From Duganella alba (GTDB lineage: Bacteria; Pseudomonadota; Gammaproteobacteria; Burkholderiales; Burkholderiaceae_D), in contig NZ_WKJN01000034.1 in assembly GCF_009674495.1 (NCBI RefSeq), positions 1 to 60,439 on the forward strand: a stretch of 60,439 nt of DNA. Direction: 5' to 3'. Positions 25,205 through 35,100 of this stretch are shown here, one piece after another. Position 1 is the stretch's first letter. Every line of letters begins with the position of its first letter. Both the position numbers and the translations under genes were made by a program. Below the pieces are notes generated by a model that saw nothing but the letters and a program-made list of their open reading frames with translations, was not told where the DNA came from and searched no databases.

Positions 25205-25822
25205 ATGAAAAAATTGCTCCTGAAAGCGCTTACCGTCGCCGGCCTCGCCGCCGCCGCCAATGCCCACGCCGTCACCGACGTCACCGGCGACTTCCTCTCG
25301 GTCTACACCGGCAGCCAGAACGCCGCGTTCGACGTGCTGTCGGCCGATGTCGCCTACAACCCCGGCACCAACGCGTTCACCTTCCGCACCACCACCGCCG
25401 GCCCGATCGCCGGCGTCGCCGGCGCAGCGTATGTGTTCGGGCTGGATGTGGGCGGATCCAACAACGCACCCTTCGCCTCGGTCGGCCTGCCGGGCGTGAC
25501 CTTCAATTCCACCGTCATCCTGCGTTCGGATGGCACCGGCGTCGCTGGCGCCAACGCCGTCACCACGCACATCGTCGGCAACGAAATCTTCTCCACCGTA
25601 TCGGCCTCGCTGTTGCCGTCCAAGGGCCTGGCGTTCAAGGACTACACCTGGACCGTGTGGTCGATCGACAGCAACGTGTCCGGCCTCGGCCGCCTGGCCG
25701 ACTTTGCGCCGAACGCCAACATCACCGTCAGCGCCGTGCCCGAAGCCGATACCTACGCCATGCTGGCCGCCGGCCTGGGCATGCTGGGCATGGTCGCCCG
25801 TCGTCGCACACGCAAGCAGTGA
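25205..25822 (+). CDS. PEP-CTERM sorted exported protein
   Basis: 205 residues. A Sec signal peptide (MKKLLLKALTVAGLAAAANAHA) opens the protein, and VPEADTYAMLAAGLGMLGMVARRRTRKQ closes it: a PEP motif variant, hydrophobic helix and basic tail, the sorting signal read by exosortase/archaeosortase systems linked to exopolysaccharide. The middle is a beta-rich, low-Cys domain with many Gly/Ala/Thr and no catalytic motif. The sorted protein is expected at the outer surface. No exosortase gene is in the window. Confidence 0.9.
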   Translation: MKKLLLKALTVAGLAAAANAHAVTDVTGDFLSVYTGSQNAAFDVLSADVAYNPGTNAFTFRTTTAGPIAGVAGAAYVFGLDVGGSNNAPFASVGLPGVTFNSTVILRSDGTGVAGANAVTTHIVGNEIFSTVSASLLPSKGLAFKDYTWTVWSIDSNVSGLGRLADFAPNANITVSAVPEADTYAMLAAGLGMLGMVARRRTRKQ

Positions 25823-26270
25823 GCCTGTAGGTCTTAAGCCAATTCCACAACGAATTGCTGAACCAGATCTCGATCCCTCTCTGCCCTGATGTGTTTCTTC
25901 AAAACGGCAGTGAACTGATAGGTAGCAAGCTGCCGGTCATCGTGCCTGCCCGGCAGCGCTTCCGCGACAACTGCAATCAACGTCCGCAAGGACATGAACG
26001 AAGCAAACGCCTCGTAAGGCTTCGCGCTGGCGAGGCCTCTTCCTCAGATAGAAGCGCGCCGACCGCATTTGATCATCCCGCTTCCAGGAGCGGTGGGCCA
26101 TCACATCAATCTCGCACATGACTATTGTGCCATCGACACGACGCTGACGCTGGACGATCCATAACTGAAAGCCGAAATCATGTTCGACATCAAAGCCCAT
26201 CCTTCGCGGACCGATATCTTTGCCCAACAGCCGCACGCGGCGTTGAGGCAGCTCTCTACATCGAGATACG
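25823..26270. other. Gene-poor, AT-richer stretch with no supported gene
   Basis: About 450 bases after the PEP-CTERM gene. Base use differs from the GC-rich neighbours. Several frames of 80-128 codons are open, on both strands, but none has a ribosome site, a domain pattern or consistent codon bias. It may be decayed mobile or accessory DNA. No inverted terminal repeats were seen. Confidence 0.5.
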
Positions 26271-26634
26271 ATGATGTCTGCGATCAGGCCATTACATTGG
26301 ATCGGTTCATCCAAGAAGGACATGGCGGCGATGCCCGATGCTGTACAAGACTTCTTCAGCTATGCGCTGCAGTTGGCACAAATGGGAAGCAAGCACAAGA
26401 AAGCGAAACCGCTATCAGGTTTCGGCGGCGCGGGCGTGCTTGAAATAGTAGAGATCCATCAAGGCAATGCCTACCGCGCCGTGTACACCGTGCGCCATGC
26501 CAGCGCCGTTTATGTACTACACTGCTTCCAGAAGAAATCCACTCATGGCATCGCAACACCCCAAGCGGCAGATAGATCTCATCAAAGCGCGCCTGACGAT
26601 CGCAGCAGCGCTAGAACGGAGTAATTGGTCATGA
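26271..26634 (+). pseudogene. HigB/Gp49-like type II toxin gene, frameshifted
   Basis: The first 97 codons read as a phage Gp49/HigB-like toxin: PLHWIGSSKKDMAAMPDAV, GAGVLEIVEI, YRAVYTVRH and YVLHCFQKKS. After GIATP the frame goes wrong at a CCCC run (26559-26562). Dropping one C continues with KRQIDLIKARLTIAAALER and ends at TGA 26632-26634, which overlaps the ATG of the antitoxin gene in the 4-base manner usual for such pairs. So the ancestral gene was intact; it is now broken by +1 base, unless the base is a sequencing error or the run slips. Such toxins cut mRNA on the ribosome. Confidence 0.8.
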
Positions 26635-26906
26635 ACACCATCATCAACGGCGTCCCCATTGAAGAAGGTAGTGGAAATGTGTATGCCGACTTAGGCTACC
26701 CGGATGCAGAAGAAATGCTCACCAAGGCCGAGCTGGTACACCAGCTTCAACAACGCATCGATACCCTAGAAATAACGCCTCAGCAGGCCGCCGAACTCGT
26801 TGGGATGCCGGAATCCTGGCTGTCAGATCTACTCAATGGAAGATTTCGAAATATCAGCCAAACCACAATTATCGGATGCCTAGAGCGCATCGTAACCGCA
26901 AGCTAG
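26631..26906 (+). CDS. XRE-family antitoxin (HigA2-like)
   Basis: 91 residues. After a variable N-terminal 30 residues, LVHQLQQRIDTLEITPQQAAELVGMPESWLSDLLNGRF is the HTH typical of the short XRE antitoxins paired with Gp49/HigB toxins (HTH_37 type); it would bind toxin and operator. ATG 26631 overlaps the toxin's ancestral TGA, and is preferred to TTG/GTG 26625. The reading frame is complete although the toxin is broken, so it may persist as a solitary antitoxin or regulator. Confidence 0.85.
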   Translation: MNTIINGVPIEEGSGNVYADLGYPDAEEMLTKAELVHQLQQRIDTLEITPQQAAELVGMPESWLSDLLNGRFRNISQTTIIGCLERIVTAS

Positions 26907-26966
26907 AAATAGCATAGATGCGGAAGCGGATAACAAGAAAAACGCCCAAATCGGGCTTTCCGATTA

Positions 26967-26990
26967 TTCTGGTGGCTTGCCGGAATCGAA
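26967..26990. repeat. Distal attachment site (copy of tRNA-Thr 3' end)
   Basis: GCTTGCCGGAATCGAA at 26975-26990 is identical to 40716-40731, the T-arm/acceptor part of tRNA-Thr, and TTCTGGTG before it also matches 40706-40713; the copy lacks two C between the blocks. Same orientation as the tRNA copy. This is what integration at a tRNA 3' end leaves at the far side of an element. It marks the left border of the island. Confidence 0.72.
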
Positions 26991-27020
26991 TGCCCTGTGA
27001 AGAAAACCCGAAAAATCAAA

Positions 27021-27039
27021 GGTCCCTCCCAGGTCCCTT
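27021..27039. repeat. GGTCCCT repeats inside the left border (putative integrase arm sites)
   Basis: GGTCCCTC at 27021-27028 and GGTCCCTT at 27032-27039 are the reverse complement of the GAGGGACC repeats found at 40548-40594 by the other border. Short repeats just inside both borders, inverted relative to each other, fit arm-type binding sites of a tyrosine integrase. Confidence 0.55.
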
Positions 27040-27260
27040 ACTTTTAGACGCGGTTCGCCCGTTCGATTCCGCTCTTCCGATCAACCATCCATTAAAGCAC
27101 AAAATGCCTTTCAACGGCGCACGACACAGGGGGCCACGCACAGAGTTGATTCGATACACCATCTGTCGCAGCTAGTTGCCACCCCATCGCGGCCGGTTAC
27201 GATTGCAATAGTCGATATATGGTCGTGAGGAAAGGTCACTTAACGTGCGCGAAGCTATAC

Positions 27261-28907
27261 TCAATCACACCGTCGGATCAGGAGCTTTCGATATCTTCGA
27301 TCTTTGTCCACATGTGAGACCAACTGGCGTATCCCCATATTTTTTGTGGTATCGCCCATTGCAGCATCAAGCAAGCGACGCAGGTGCTCGGAACTCTGAG
27401 TATTTTCCGCAAGCAGTTCCACCCCATCCATGTGGCGTAACTCACCAGCCAGCGTAGCGTGAAGCTCGATCAAAACTGACTCATGCCTGAGTATGCCTAA
27501 AGGCGTGGAAATGTCTACGGAGAACAATTCTAGGCCGCCCTTGACTGAATCGCCATGCAAACGATAGCGGAAAAAGTCGGGATCGAAGTACACCATTCTA
27601 GGGTTAATAGACAGGCGTGCGTATCGCCCACCTTCAATCTCTACCAGTTGTAAGCCGCTGGCGTCGAGCTTGTCCCTAAGGCTCAATATTGCGGAAATGT
27701 CTTCACATCGGATCCATCCGAGCGGAAGTAAACCGATATCATCGACGCCGGCGAGTGGTAATGACTTCGCGTGCCAAGCGAGAGCCCATAACCATTGAAG
27801 CTCGACTTCAGTCAAACATACCGTATGTTCCTTCAGCGACTTTCCGGTACGGCCGATTGTGATTGGCTGATCCGCCATTAGTGGGATATCGACACCAACA
27901 TGCGCAGTATTCTGCAGATAGGTCTCTACTATTGACTGCGGCAACGCCACCAGTTCTTTGAGGTCAGCGCCAAAATGCTCCACCAGTGCAGTGACAAAAG
28001 CTCGCTGGCCCCGAGCATTACGTTCCGTGCCTAATTCTGACGCGGTGAACCTAGCAAACAATTCCGGGTGGTTATCCAAGCGCTCGAAAAGTTTTACTAC
28101 ACCGCGAGTATTTAACTGGAGCGGAAACAAGCGCATACGATATTCAGTATAAGAGTAGTGATTCCTTGCGCCCTCTATCCTACTGTAAGGGGTGATATCG
28201 ATGGCAGTCCCCAAACTGTAATGATCCTTTTCCGATAACTCCAACTCCTCCCGAAGTTCGCGGTAAAGCGAACGCTGGAGGTACGCCATCGGCCAATGCC
28301 CGATTCCGTAAGCGAAGTCATATTCAGCTGTTTCCGGTCGCTCAGCAATCGGCACATCACTTAATTTAAAGCGCCCTCCCGGTAATACGAAGTTCCCACG
28401 TGCGTCAGGGCGGACCTTGTCCTCTCTGGCATACAAGAGGAAGTGATCGCCTAAGCGTATTACTGCCCATGCGACATACACAAATCGGATTGGACGGGCG
28501 GCGTTAGCTGGGTGGAATGTAATCCTGCCATTTTCCAGCCGACTAAGCAGTAAACGTTGCTCCTCTATCTCAGTATCAGTTGGCAACTGATTCCAATAAC
28601 CAGGATCAAAGACGGGGTGATGATCGGTAGCCAACGTTTCAAGGAGTGAACGCGCCATCAGCCAAGCTGAGTAAGAATTAAACCGCCATTGCCCCTTATC
28701 TGCATTTCCTTGATGCATCAAAGCCAGCGCGCAAAATAGCCGTTCAACCACCGCCAGTACAACCTCAGCTTGCGCAGACGGGGCCACATCCTTTAATCCA
28801 GTAACTAAGGCGCTACGGGAAACATTCTCTGTCAACTCATCCTCAGCCAGCATCGGAGGCAACAGAGTGGCCAAGCGGCCAAATATAAGGCCCAGCGAAC
28901 TAGTCAT
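27261..28907 (-). CDS. Nudix-like domain protein of the island
   Basis: 548 residues, soluble, AT-richer codons than the chromosome. The first 140 residues are helical. Residues about 145-270 look like a Nudix fold: YVAWAVIRLGDHFLLYARED, FVLPGGRFKLSD and SLYRELREELELS. The last matches the REUXEE core, but about 35 residues separate it from the GG loop, so the Nudix box is split and catalysis is in doubt. The C-terminal 250 residues have no pattern I know; they may be winged-helix in part (TEVELQWLWALAWHAKSL). It diverges from the TIGR04141-type gene with 125 bases between. Possible role: sensing or hydrolysing a nucleotide signal. Function unknown. Confidence 0.6.
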   Translation of the reverse strand: MTSSLGLIFGRLATLLPPMLAEDELTENVSRSALVTGLKDVAPSAQAEVVLAVVERLFCALALMHQGNADKGQWRFNSYSAWLMARSLLETLATDHHPVFDPGYWNQLPTDTEIEEQRLLLSRLENGRITFHPANAARPIRFVYVAWAVIRLGDHFLLYAREDKVRPDARGNFVLPGGRFKLSDVPIAERPETAEYDFAYGIGHWPMAYLQRSLYRELREELELSEKDHYSLGTAIDITPYSRIEGARNHYSYTEYRMRLFPLQLNTRGVVKLFERLDNHPELFARFTASELGTERNARGQRAFVTALVEHFGADLKELVALPQSIVETYLQNTAHVGVDIPLMADQPITIGRTGKSLKEHTVCLTEVELQWLWALAWHAKSLPLAGVDDIGLLPLGWIRCEDISAILSLRDKLDASGLQLVEIEGGRYARLSINPRMVYFDPDFFRYRLHGDSVKGGLELFSVDISTPLGILRHESVLIELHATLAGELRHMDGVELLAENTQSSEHLRRLLDAAMGDTTKNMGIRQLVSHVDKDRRYRKLLIRRCD

Positions 28908-29032
28908 GCGCTTACTAAATTAAAAAGAGGAAATCCGATAGTACTCCTATAACAAAAATTGAGGAAGAGATAGAGTTACTCAACACCAAGCTTTTGGCTT
29001 CATTCAGCTAAATAACCATATAAGGGAGCACC

Positions 29033-30709
29033 ATGACTACGATAGCTATCCCCGCAATCCCTGCTGCGCTCGCTGCTAGCGCACTGTTTCCCGCAACTAC
29101 TGATCTGTCAGTGCGACTGTTTCATCCCGGGGTGCTGCCTGCGGATGCACTGAAAGCAGGCCATGGCCTGCTTATTCACCCGTGCCCAATCGGCAAACTC
29201 TACTACCACGCCACGAAACAGGATGCGCCTGATTGGTCTGAATTCCTCGAACGCGGCGCACCTGGCATCAAGCCACTGCTTCATAGCCAGCACTCGTCTG
29301 CAGTTCTACTGCTGGAAGCCGGCCCCGCGAGCGAGCGCCGCTTGTTTGCTTTTTGCTTCGGCCAAGGGCACCATGCCATCGAGCAAGACTTCATCGAACG
29401 CCAGTTTGGCATGCGCGTTGTGCTGAACAGCGTTTCACGCAAAGACTTGCGCGTGTTGGATACCGCAAGCCTGGACTCTACTGTAATGCAACGTCGCACG
29501 CAGGCTAGCCGCGATAGCGATCTCAATGACTTTGGATTGGACACCAACAAAGAATTGCTGCGTTTAGCATCCGGTACGCCTAATGACCGAAACATCGCAA
29601 AAGCAATTTCCGGCAAAGATGCCTTGCAGATTCGCAAAAAGCTGGCATTCGCAGATCTGCCGACGTTGTGCAATCAGTTGCTCGACTTGTATAACGCGAC
29701 TGACTATAAAACTGATTTCGGTTTTATCGATCAGATCAAGCCTCTCCATAAAGGCGCGCTGACTGATACTCTGGATGCTGTGCTGATGGCCGAATTGACT
29801 AACATGGCGACAGGTGCACCTTCCGAACTGCACCTAGCGGTCCCCGATATTCTGCCCACCGGCCCAGGTTCGCAATTGTCCTACCGAGGAGCACGTATGC
29901 CTCGTAGCAAACGGAAATTTGATACGCTAGCAATCGATGACTATCTCGCTGAACTGAATGAGGGCGGCTTTGCTACTAGCTGTGATATCAACGACATCCG
30001 AACTCACTTGGTCTGCACCCACAACAACGACCCAACCGCACCATCGGGCCAAATGAAAGTCTACGATTGCATAGTCTTTGAGACCCAGCATAACAACAAT
30101 CAGTACGTGTTGTTTGACGGCCAGTGGTACGAGGTCAGCCGCGCCTACTACCAAGATATCCAACAATATTATCTGGATCTGAAAAAGACGCCGTTTTTGT
30201 CGGCATCAACTGCGGCAAATGAACAGGAGCTGATCGCAGAACTGTGCACCACGACTTACCCGCATCTGCTGTGCATCGACAAAACAAAGATCAATCCAGC
30301 CGGCGTCAGCTACGCCAACCTGGAAGTCTGCGACTTCGTCTCGCATAGCAAACAGCTGATCCACCTTAAGGATTCTGCTTCCTCGGCGCCGCTTAGCCAT
30401 CTCTTCAACCAAGGCTTAGTTTCGGCTGAAGCGCTTCGACGCGATAGCACAGTTCGAACTAAGTTCCGGAAAGTGGCAGGTCAGCGCGAAGTCGAGTACG
30501 GCCGCAATGGTTTCGTTCCCATTCTGCCAACGGCAGCCCGCATCGTGCCATCGGAATGGACGGTGGTGTTTGGCGTATTGAAGAAAACGGGCGCGCGCTC
30601 TGGCACTCTTGACCTGCCTTTTTTCAGTAAGGTAGCACTGCGCGCCGCTGCTGATCGCATCAGTTTGATGGGCTATCAAGTTGAACTGCACCTCATCGAA
30701 AAGCGATAG
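29033..30709 (+). CDS. TIGR04141/DUF6119 family sporadically distributed protein
   Basis: 558 residues, no signal or membrane segment. FCFGQGHHAIEQDFIERQFGMRVVLNSVS, then LRVLDTASLDSTVMQRRTQASRDSDLNDFGLD and LRLASGTPNDRNIAKAISGKDAL match my memory of TIGR04141 (DUF6119), a patchily distributed family with no established function and often in variable islands. Later blocks KVYDCIVFE and YVLFDGQWYEVS are likewise typical. ATG 29033 follows AAGGGA. Convergent with the HEPN-like gene and divergent from the Nudix-like gene, so it is its own unit. No nuclease or transferase motif can be named. Confidence 0.75.
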   Translation: MTTIAIPAIPAALAASALFPATTDLSVRLFHPGVLPADALKAGHGLLIHPCPIGKLYYHATKQDAPDWSEFLERGAPGIKPLLHSQHSSAVLLLEAGPASERRLFAFCFGQGHHAIEQDFIERQFGMRVVLNSVSRKDLRVLDTASLDSTVMQRRTQASRDSDLNDFGLDTNKELLRLASGTPNDRNIAKAISGKDALQIRKKLAFADLPTLCNQLLDLYNATDYKTDFGFIDQIKPLHKGALTDTLDAVLMAELTNMATGAPSELHLAVPDILPTGPGSQLSYRGARMPRSKRKFDTLAIDDYLAELNEGGFATSCDINDIRTHLVCTHNNDPTAPSGQMKVYDCIVFETQHNNNQYVLFDGQWYEVSRAYYQDIQQYYLDLKKTPFLSASTAANEQELIAELCTTTYPHLLCIDKTKINPAGVSYANLEVCDFVSHSKQLIHLKDSASSAPLSHLFNQGLVSAEALRRDSTVRTKFRKVAGQREVEYGRNGFVPILPTAARIVPSEWTVVFGVLKKTGARSGTLDLPFFSKVALRAAADRISLMGYQVELHLIEKR

Positions 30710-30861
30710 CTCCTCTAATATTGCTACTGCACCGTATCAGCACGGCAATCGCATTGGGGTTCAGACAATTACCAAAGAAATTGGCGCAAGTAAGGTGGCG
30801 CCATTCGAGACTTCGTCGGGTACACTTGTCCTTGCTGTCCTTAAACCGGGCCCAACAAGGC

Positions 30862-32172
30862 TTAGTAAAGGGCCGCCGACCTTCTGATTTGCTTCAACGC
30901 CATTTTTACTTGGTGCCATCCGACGTAGTGCCCGTGTGCGATACCGTTACGAAGGTAAAGCACCTCGCGGTCAAGATCGGAAACGGCAACTGATGGGCAA
31001 CAACCAAATAGTTCCCCTAGCGAGGCAAATACCCATATATCCTCGGCTCTGCTAGGCGGAGACGGATGAGCGTTAGGGTAGACGATTGCAGTCTCTGCCC
31101 CTGAACTAAATCTGGTATGGGCAGCGCTAGCTTTTGAATCTGCAGATAGTCTTTCCAGGTTTCCCCTATTGTGCAATCGACTTCGCACGAACTGTTCCGT
31201 TTGCAAGCACAGCGCCAAAATCTCGGCTGCCAAGGGCGAGCATACCAAGCTGTGACGCAAATTTCCAACTTCCCTCCCTTTGAGGCTAGCAGTCTTCAAT
31301 AGTGCCCGCGCTGCCCACGGCACCACGCGTGGGCTATGAGTTCCGGCGGGCCTCCACATTAGCCCCTTTTCGACTAACTCATGAATGACATTTGCTGGGA
31401 TATTTCCGCCGGCATCCACCTCTAGGATAATTCTACTTAGCATAGGAAATGACGGATGCTTAGACATCAAAAGTGCAAATTCTTGCAATAATTCTTCAAG
31501 TCTTTCATCATCTCCGGCAGACAGGCCAGCTATGAATTCTCCGATCGCTATTGCTCGCCCCATGCTACCTGCACTCTCCCAGTAAACGCGCAGATGCACA
31601 TACGCTGACCAAACTAAATCTACTGGCGATGTGGTCGCGTTGGTGAGAACGTGATGAAGACAGCGCCCAATAGTGAAGTCGCATGTCGGTTCGACATGCA
31701 CACTCGCTGACTTGTCGAAAATCAATGCACAAATCGGTACAGTCTGTTTTCGATAGTGTTCGATTAAAGCGACAAATTCCTCCCATGCGGAAGGAGGCAC
31801 CAAATCAGACTCCTTCAATATAAATACTGTTGGACGATCAAGAAGGCGCTCGCGAATATAGCTGCGTGCATCAAAGACGCTTAAAGTGGGAGCCAACTCA
31901 AGTGCGCAAAGAAGTGCTTGAAACGGAGTGCCGTTTATTCCGCCACATTCTATGAGCCTTATTGCAACGGGTCGATCAGTACCATTCATCCCACGAATGT
32001 TCTTACTGACGCTGTGCACCAACTCATCAATTGGGCCTACTTCACCAGTGCGTATTACGCAAATGCCTCCATCACCCTGCCACGGTCTGCTTTTCGTCCA
32101 GGACTGAAACTTTTCGCTTCCTGCAAACTCCCAGCCAGATGTGTATCCGCCTAGAGTAACTTCAACGAACAT
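30862..32172 (-). CDS. Island protein with degenerate NTPase-like N half and C-terminal HEPN-like motif
   Basis: 436 residues, soluble. The first 200 residues resemble an ATPase core without a P-loop; RPTVFILKESDLVPPSAWEEFV is like a Walker B strand whose acidic pair is lost. The last 60 residues are helical and hold LYLRNGIAHGHYVGW, where R-NGIA-H fits the R-x4-6-H motif of HEPN ribonucleases and toxins. ATG 32172 lies inside the end of the giant ATPase gene, overlapping by 11 bases, so the two are cotranscribed and coupled. I infer a partner or effector of the ATPase. No known family was recognised, so both domain calls are tentative. Confidence 0.5.
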   Translation of the reverse strand: MFVEVTLGGYTSGWEFAGSEKFQSWTKSRPWQGDGGICVIRTGEVGPIDELVHSVSKNIRGMNGTDRPVAIRLIECGGINGTPFQALLCALELAPTLSVFDARSYIRERLLDRPTVFILKESDLVPPSAWEEFVALIEHYRKQTVPICALIFDKSASVHVEPTCDFTIGRCLHHVLTNATTSPVDLVWSAYVHLRVYWESAGSMGRAIAIGEFIAGLSAGDDERLEELLQEFALLMSKHPSFPMLSRIILEVDAGGNIPANVIHELVEKGLMWRPAGTHSPRVVPWAARALLKTASLKGREVGNLRHSLVCSPLAAEILALCLQTEQFVRSRLHNRGNLERLSADSKASAAHTRFSSGAETAIVYPNAHPSPPSRAEDIWVFASLGELFGCCPSVAVSDLDREVLYLRNGIAHGHYVGWHQVKMALKQIRRSAALY

Positions 32173-35100
32173 TGTCGGCCTCAAGAATACTAACAATCTT
32201 CACAGTTACGCTGTCTGCAGGCAGACGAATCCGCCCCATAGACGAAACCGCTGCACCTGGCGCCGAGCCGACCCTATGTAAGAATCCAGCGTCAATTAAA
32301 ACGTCCATTGCGAGACGGTCGTCGTCTCCAAGTAAAGGTGGAATAACCCCTTCAATCTCCCCAAAAATCGCGTTCCAATCCGCAGCAAATTCTCGCTCAA
32401 TATCAAACTCCTCAGCGACCTCCGACGCAAATCGGACGGCCATCTTCAACAGTTCTAGCTCTCGATTTGCTAGCCCATATTCGAGATTGCCATCCGCAAC
32501 AGTTCGCGCCAAATCCGGAAGCGCTTGTTCAAACTGGAGCATGACGGTATTCATCTCATCCAAAGTTACGTCATCGCCGTCGCTCTTATTCAGAAGCCGA
32601 TCTATCGCCGCTACCAAAAACGGGATGCCATCGGTCCCTTTTATAATCGATGCGATTGCGTCGGTTGATTCGAACTGAAGAGCACGTGCTCGCTCAAACC
32701 ACCACATTAGAGTCACCTCAGGCAGTCGCCCCAGAGTCGCAACTTCGACTGGCAAATCGGAGCTGGAGAGTAGTTGGCGCCGCGTTTCTCTGAGCAAATC
32801 AAGTCCGCCCAACAGCACAATCGGACGCGGATTCGCAACATGCAAGTATTGCTGCCAAGACTGCCCGGACACACGAGTAAAGACTCTAACGCCGTTCGTA
32901 ATCGACCGTTTTAGCGAGGCTTCATCAGGTGAGCTAATTGTTGCCCGCCTATCGCAACCTAACCTATCGGGTATGCCTCGCTTCTCATCAATAAGAGCAG
33001 CTGGCCAAGTACCTGCTACCACTACAATCTTGCAGATGTCCACGGACTCTTGCGAGAACCAATATCGGACTGTGTCGAGCGCACTTTCTGCAATGACGCT
33101 TACAGAAAGCCTTCGATGCAGACTACCAGCTCGAATTATCTGAATTTGTTGACGAACCTCCAATGCAACTTCTGACTGCTGCGTCAGAACTGGCAAGAAG
33201 TGTGGAAATCTCAATCGATATTCTCGTACTCCAAAGCGAGCCGCGTCGGATACCCTCAGCAATCCCCTGTCAATAAAGTCCTGCAAATTCCGCTCGATCT
33301 CAGCCACTGGCGATGGATCGATTTTTTCCAGCCAATCGATTTCTGGGTCAATCTCTCGCAGTTTTTCCAATACTTGTGCTGGTCCAGATCGTAAGGCAAG
33401 ACCTGGCTCAAGATCTTTAAGTGCTAACAATGTTGCACCGAATACGACTGCGCCAACACGATTGCCTTGGAAGTTGTTATTAACAACTGTTCGTATTTCG
33501 TCCAATACTGCCTGATCATGCAGGGTTGCACGAACTTCATCCTCCGTAACTCTAAGTGATTCGCGAGTCGCCGAGAATGAATTACGGCTCAAACGTTTTA
33601 GCAGACTGTCGCCAAAACGAATCAACACGGCAGGCTGGAAACCACAACGCCTTGCTATCGACGGACCGTGAATACCGAGGTCAACTCCAGCCTTTGCCAA
33701 CATCCCGCGAAGGAAGTGAACTGCCTCCATCTCAGTCAATGGGCGCAAAATCAAAACGTCGCCTGCGTTTGCCCACACAGCGTCTCTCGTGTTAGTTACG
33801 CGATAACCAGAGAAAACGATGCGAATTCGATGCAAGTCTTGAGAATCGACTTTTGCCGGTAACCCCTTCATCATGCGAAAACTAAGCGACGATTCGCGAT
33901 CTTGATCGTAGCGCGCAAGTTGCCCCTCAATGAAGGCGTCCGCTTCATCCAAGATAATCAAAATACTGACCCGCGGGCACTCTTGCATTAGGCGCTGCAT
34001 ATAGTTCGAGAAGCGCTCCGGCGGAGATTCGCTAGTTGAACTTGCCGACTCATGTACGTCGAATCGCGAAGTCATTTCATCGATGATCCACTGCACCAAC
34101 CATGACTCAGATTCACCGCCAGCAATCGTAATGAAGAACACGTGAAGAGTATTGCCTGAAGGGAGGCGTTCTTGATCGTAGGTCGCTGCGATATATTTCA
34201 GAAGTGCACTCTTCCCGAGCTTTCTACCGGAGAAGACTCTAGTGTAGTTGCCGGTGAGCGCCACTTGTCGAGCTTCCTGGGCTCTTCCCACGTAGGTTTC
34301 AATCCGGACGTGTTGACCATCCTGAACGGAAAATGGTGAAATACTTTCCAAGCTCAATTGCTCAAGCGCAATCTCTAAGAGCGGAATAAAATCCTGTCCC
34401 TCAGCGTGTTTCCCGCATTCCAAAAGTCGACAGAGATCAATGTCATCAATCAACGCGGCAGCAAGTCCTCGCTTACGAAATCCCGAACAAATCTCATCAC
34501 GACGAGAACCGGAGATTCCGGGCTCAAGGAAGACAACCAGCGCACGTGGATGTTCAGCATTCACCACCCGTGCCCAATCGTCCAACATGCCTCCGCTTTT
34601 AGTCGGACTAACTGGCGACGCTGAAAGCACGATCTGGCTAAATTCCGCGAGCTGTGGCAAGAAGCTCGGGTTGAGTTTGGCACGGCGAAAATAATCTCGA
34701 ATTGCCGAGCAATGAATTATCGTTTTGCGAACTTTGCTGTGGTCGCGAAGTTCGCTCAGGCTTTTGAAACGATGCTGATTCTCGGCCACGGAGCGTCCGG
34801 CTTCGCCGCTAATTACCGAGTAGAAAAGCCTCTCCAATGTCTCTCTTGGTGAAGGCTCGTTACGGGGGCCAAGCCACATTTCGACCAGCCGCTCCTGCTC
34901 ATCGGTCTTACCTTTGAATTCTCTTTCAAGCGCCTGTCGGGCAGAGGAATAACGAATGATCGCATCTTGACGCCATTCAGTCCTTCGAACGCTCGAAACT
35001 GTTGCAACCTCCTCTAGTCTACCTCCGTTTAGTAGAACGGTTACGCCACGGTAGTTTTCCGCGTCGAAGCATGACGCAACTTCCGCAGCAAAGTCTAGCG

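Larger units (their letters stand above)
26907..27260. other. Left end of the integrative element, no gene
   Basis: About 350 bases between the antitoxin gene and the Nudix-like gene. It contains a small hairpin GCCC/GGGC near 26943-26955 flanked by A and T runs (possible old tRNA terminator), the duplicated tRNA end and two GGTCCCT repeats. Open frames of 70-85 codons here lack support. Confidence 0.6.

Noticed and set aside
25937..26323. 128-codon minus-strand frame, thought of as transposase remnant
   Set aside because: No ribosome site, no DDE or other transposase motif, overlaps the toxin start.
27050..27080. T-arm-like text GGTTCGCCCGTTCGATTCC suggesting a tRNA 3' half
   Set aside because: No matching acceptor, D or anticodon arms upstream; could be a chance or a decayed fragment.
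26918..27175. 85-codon plus-strand frame across the left border
   Set aside because: It runs through the duplicated tRNA end and repeats, so coding is unlikely.
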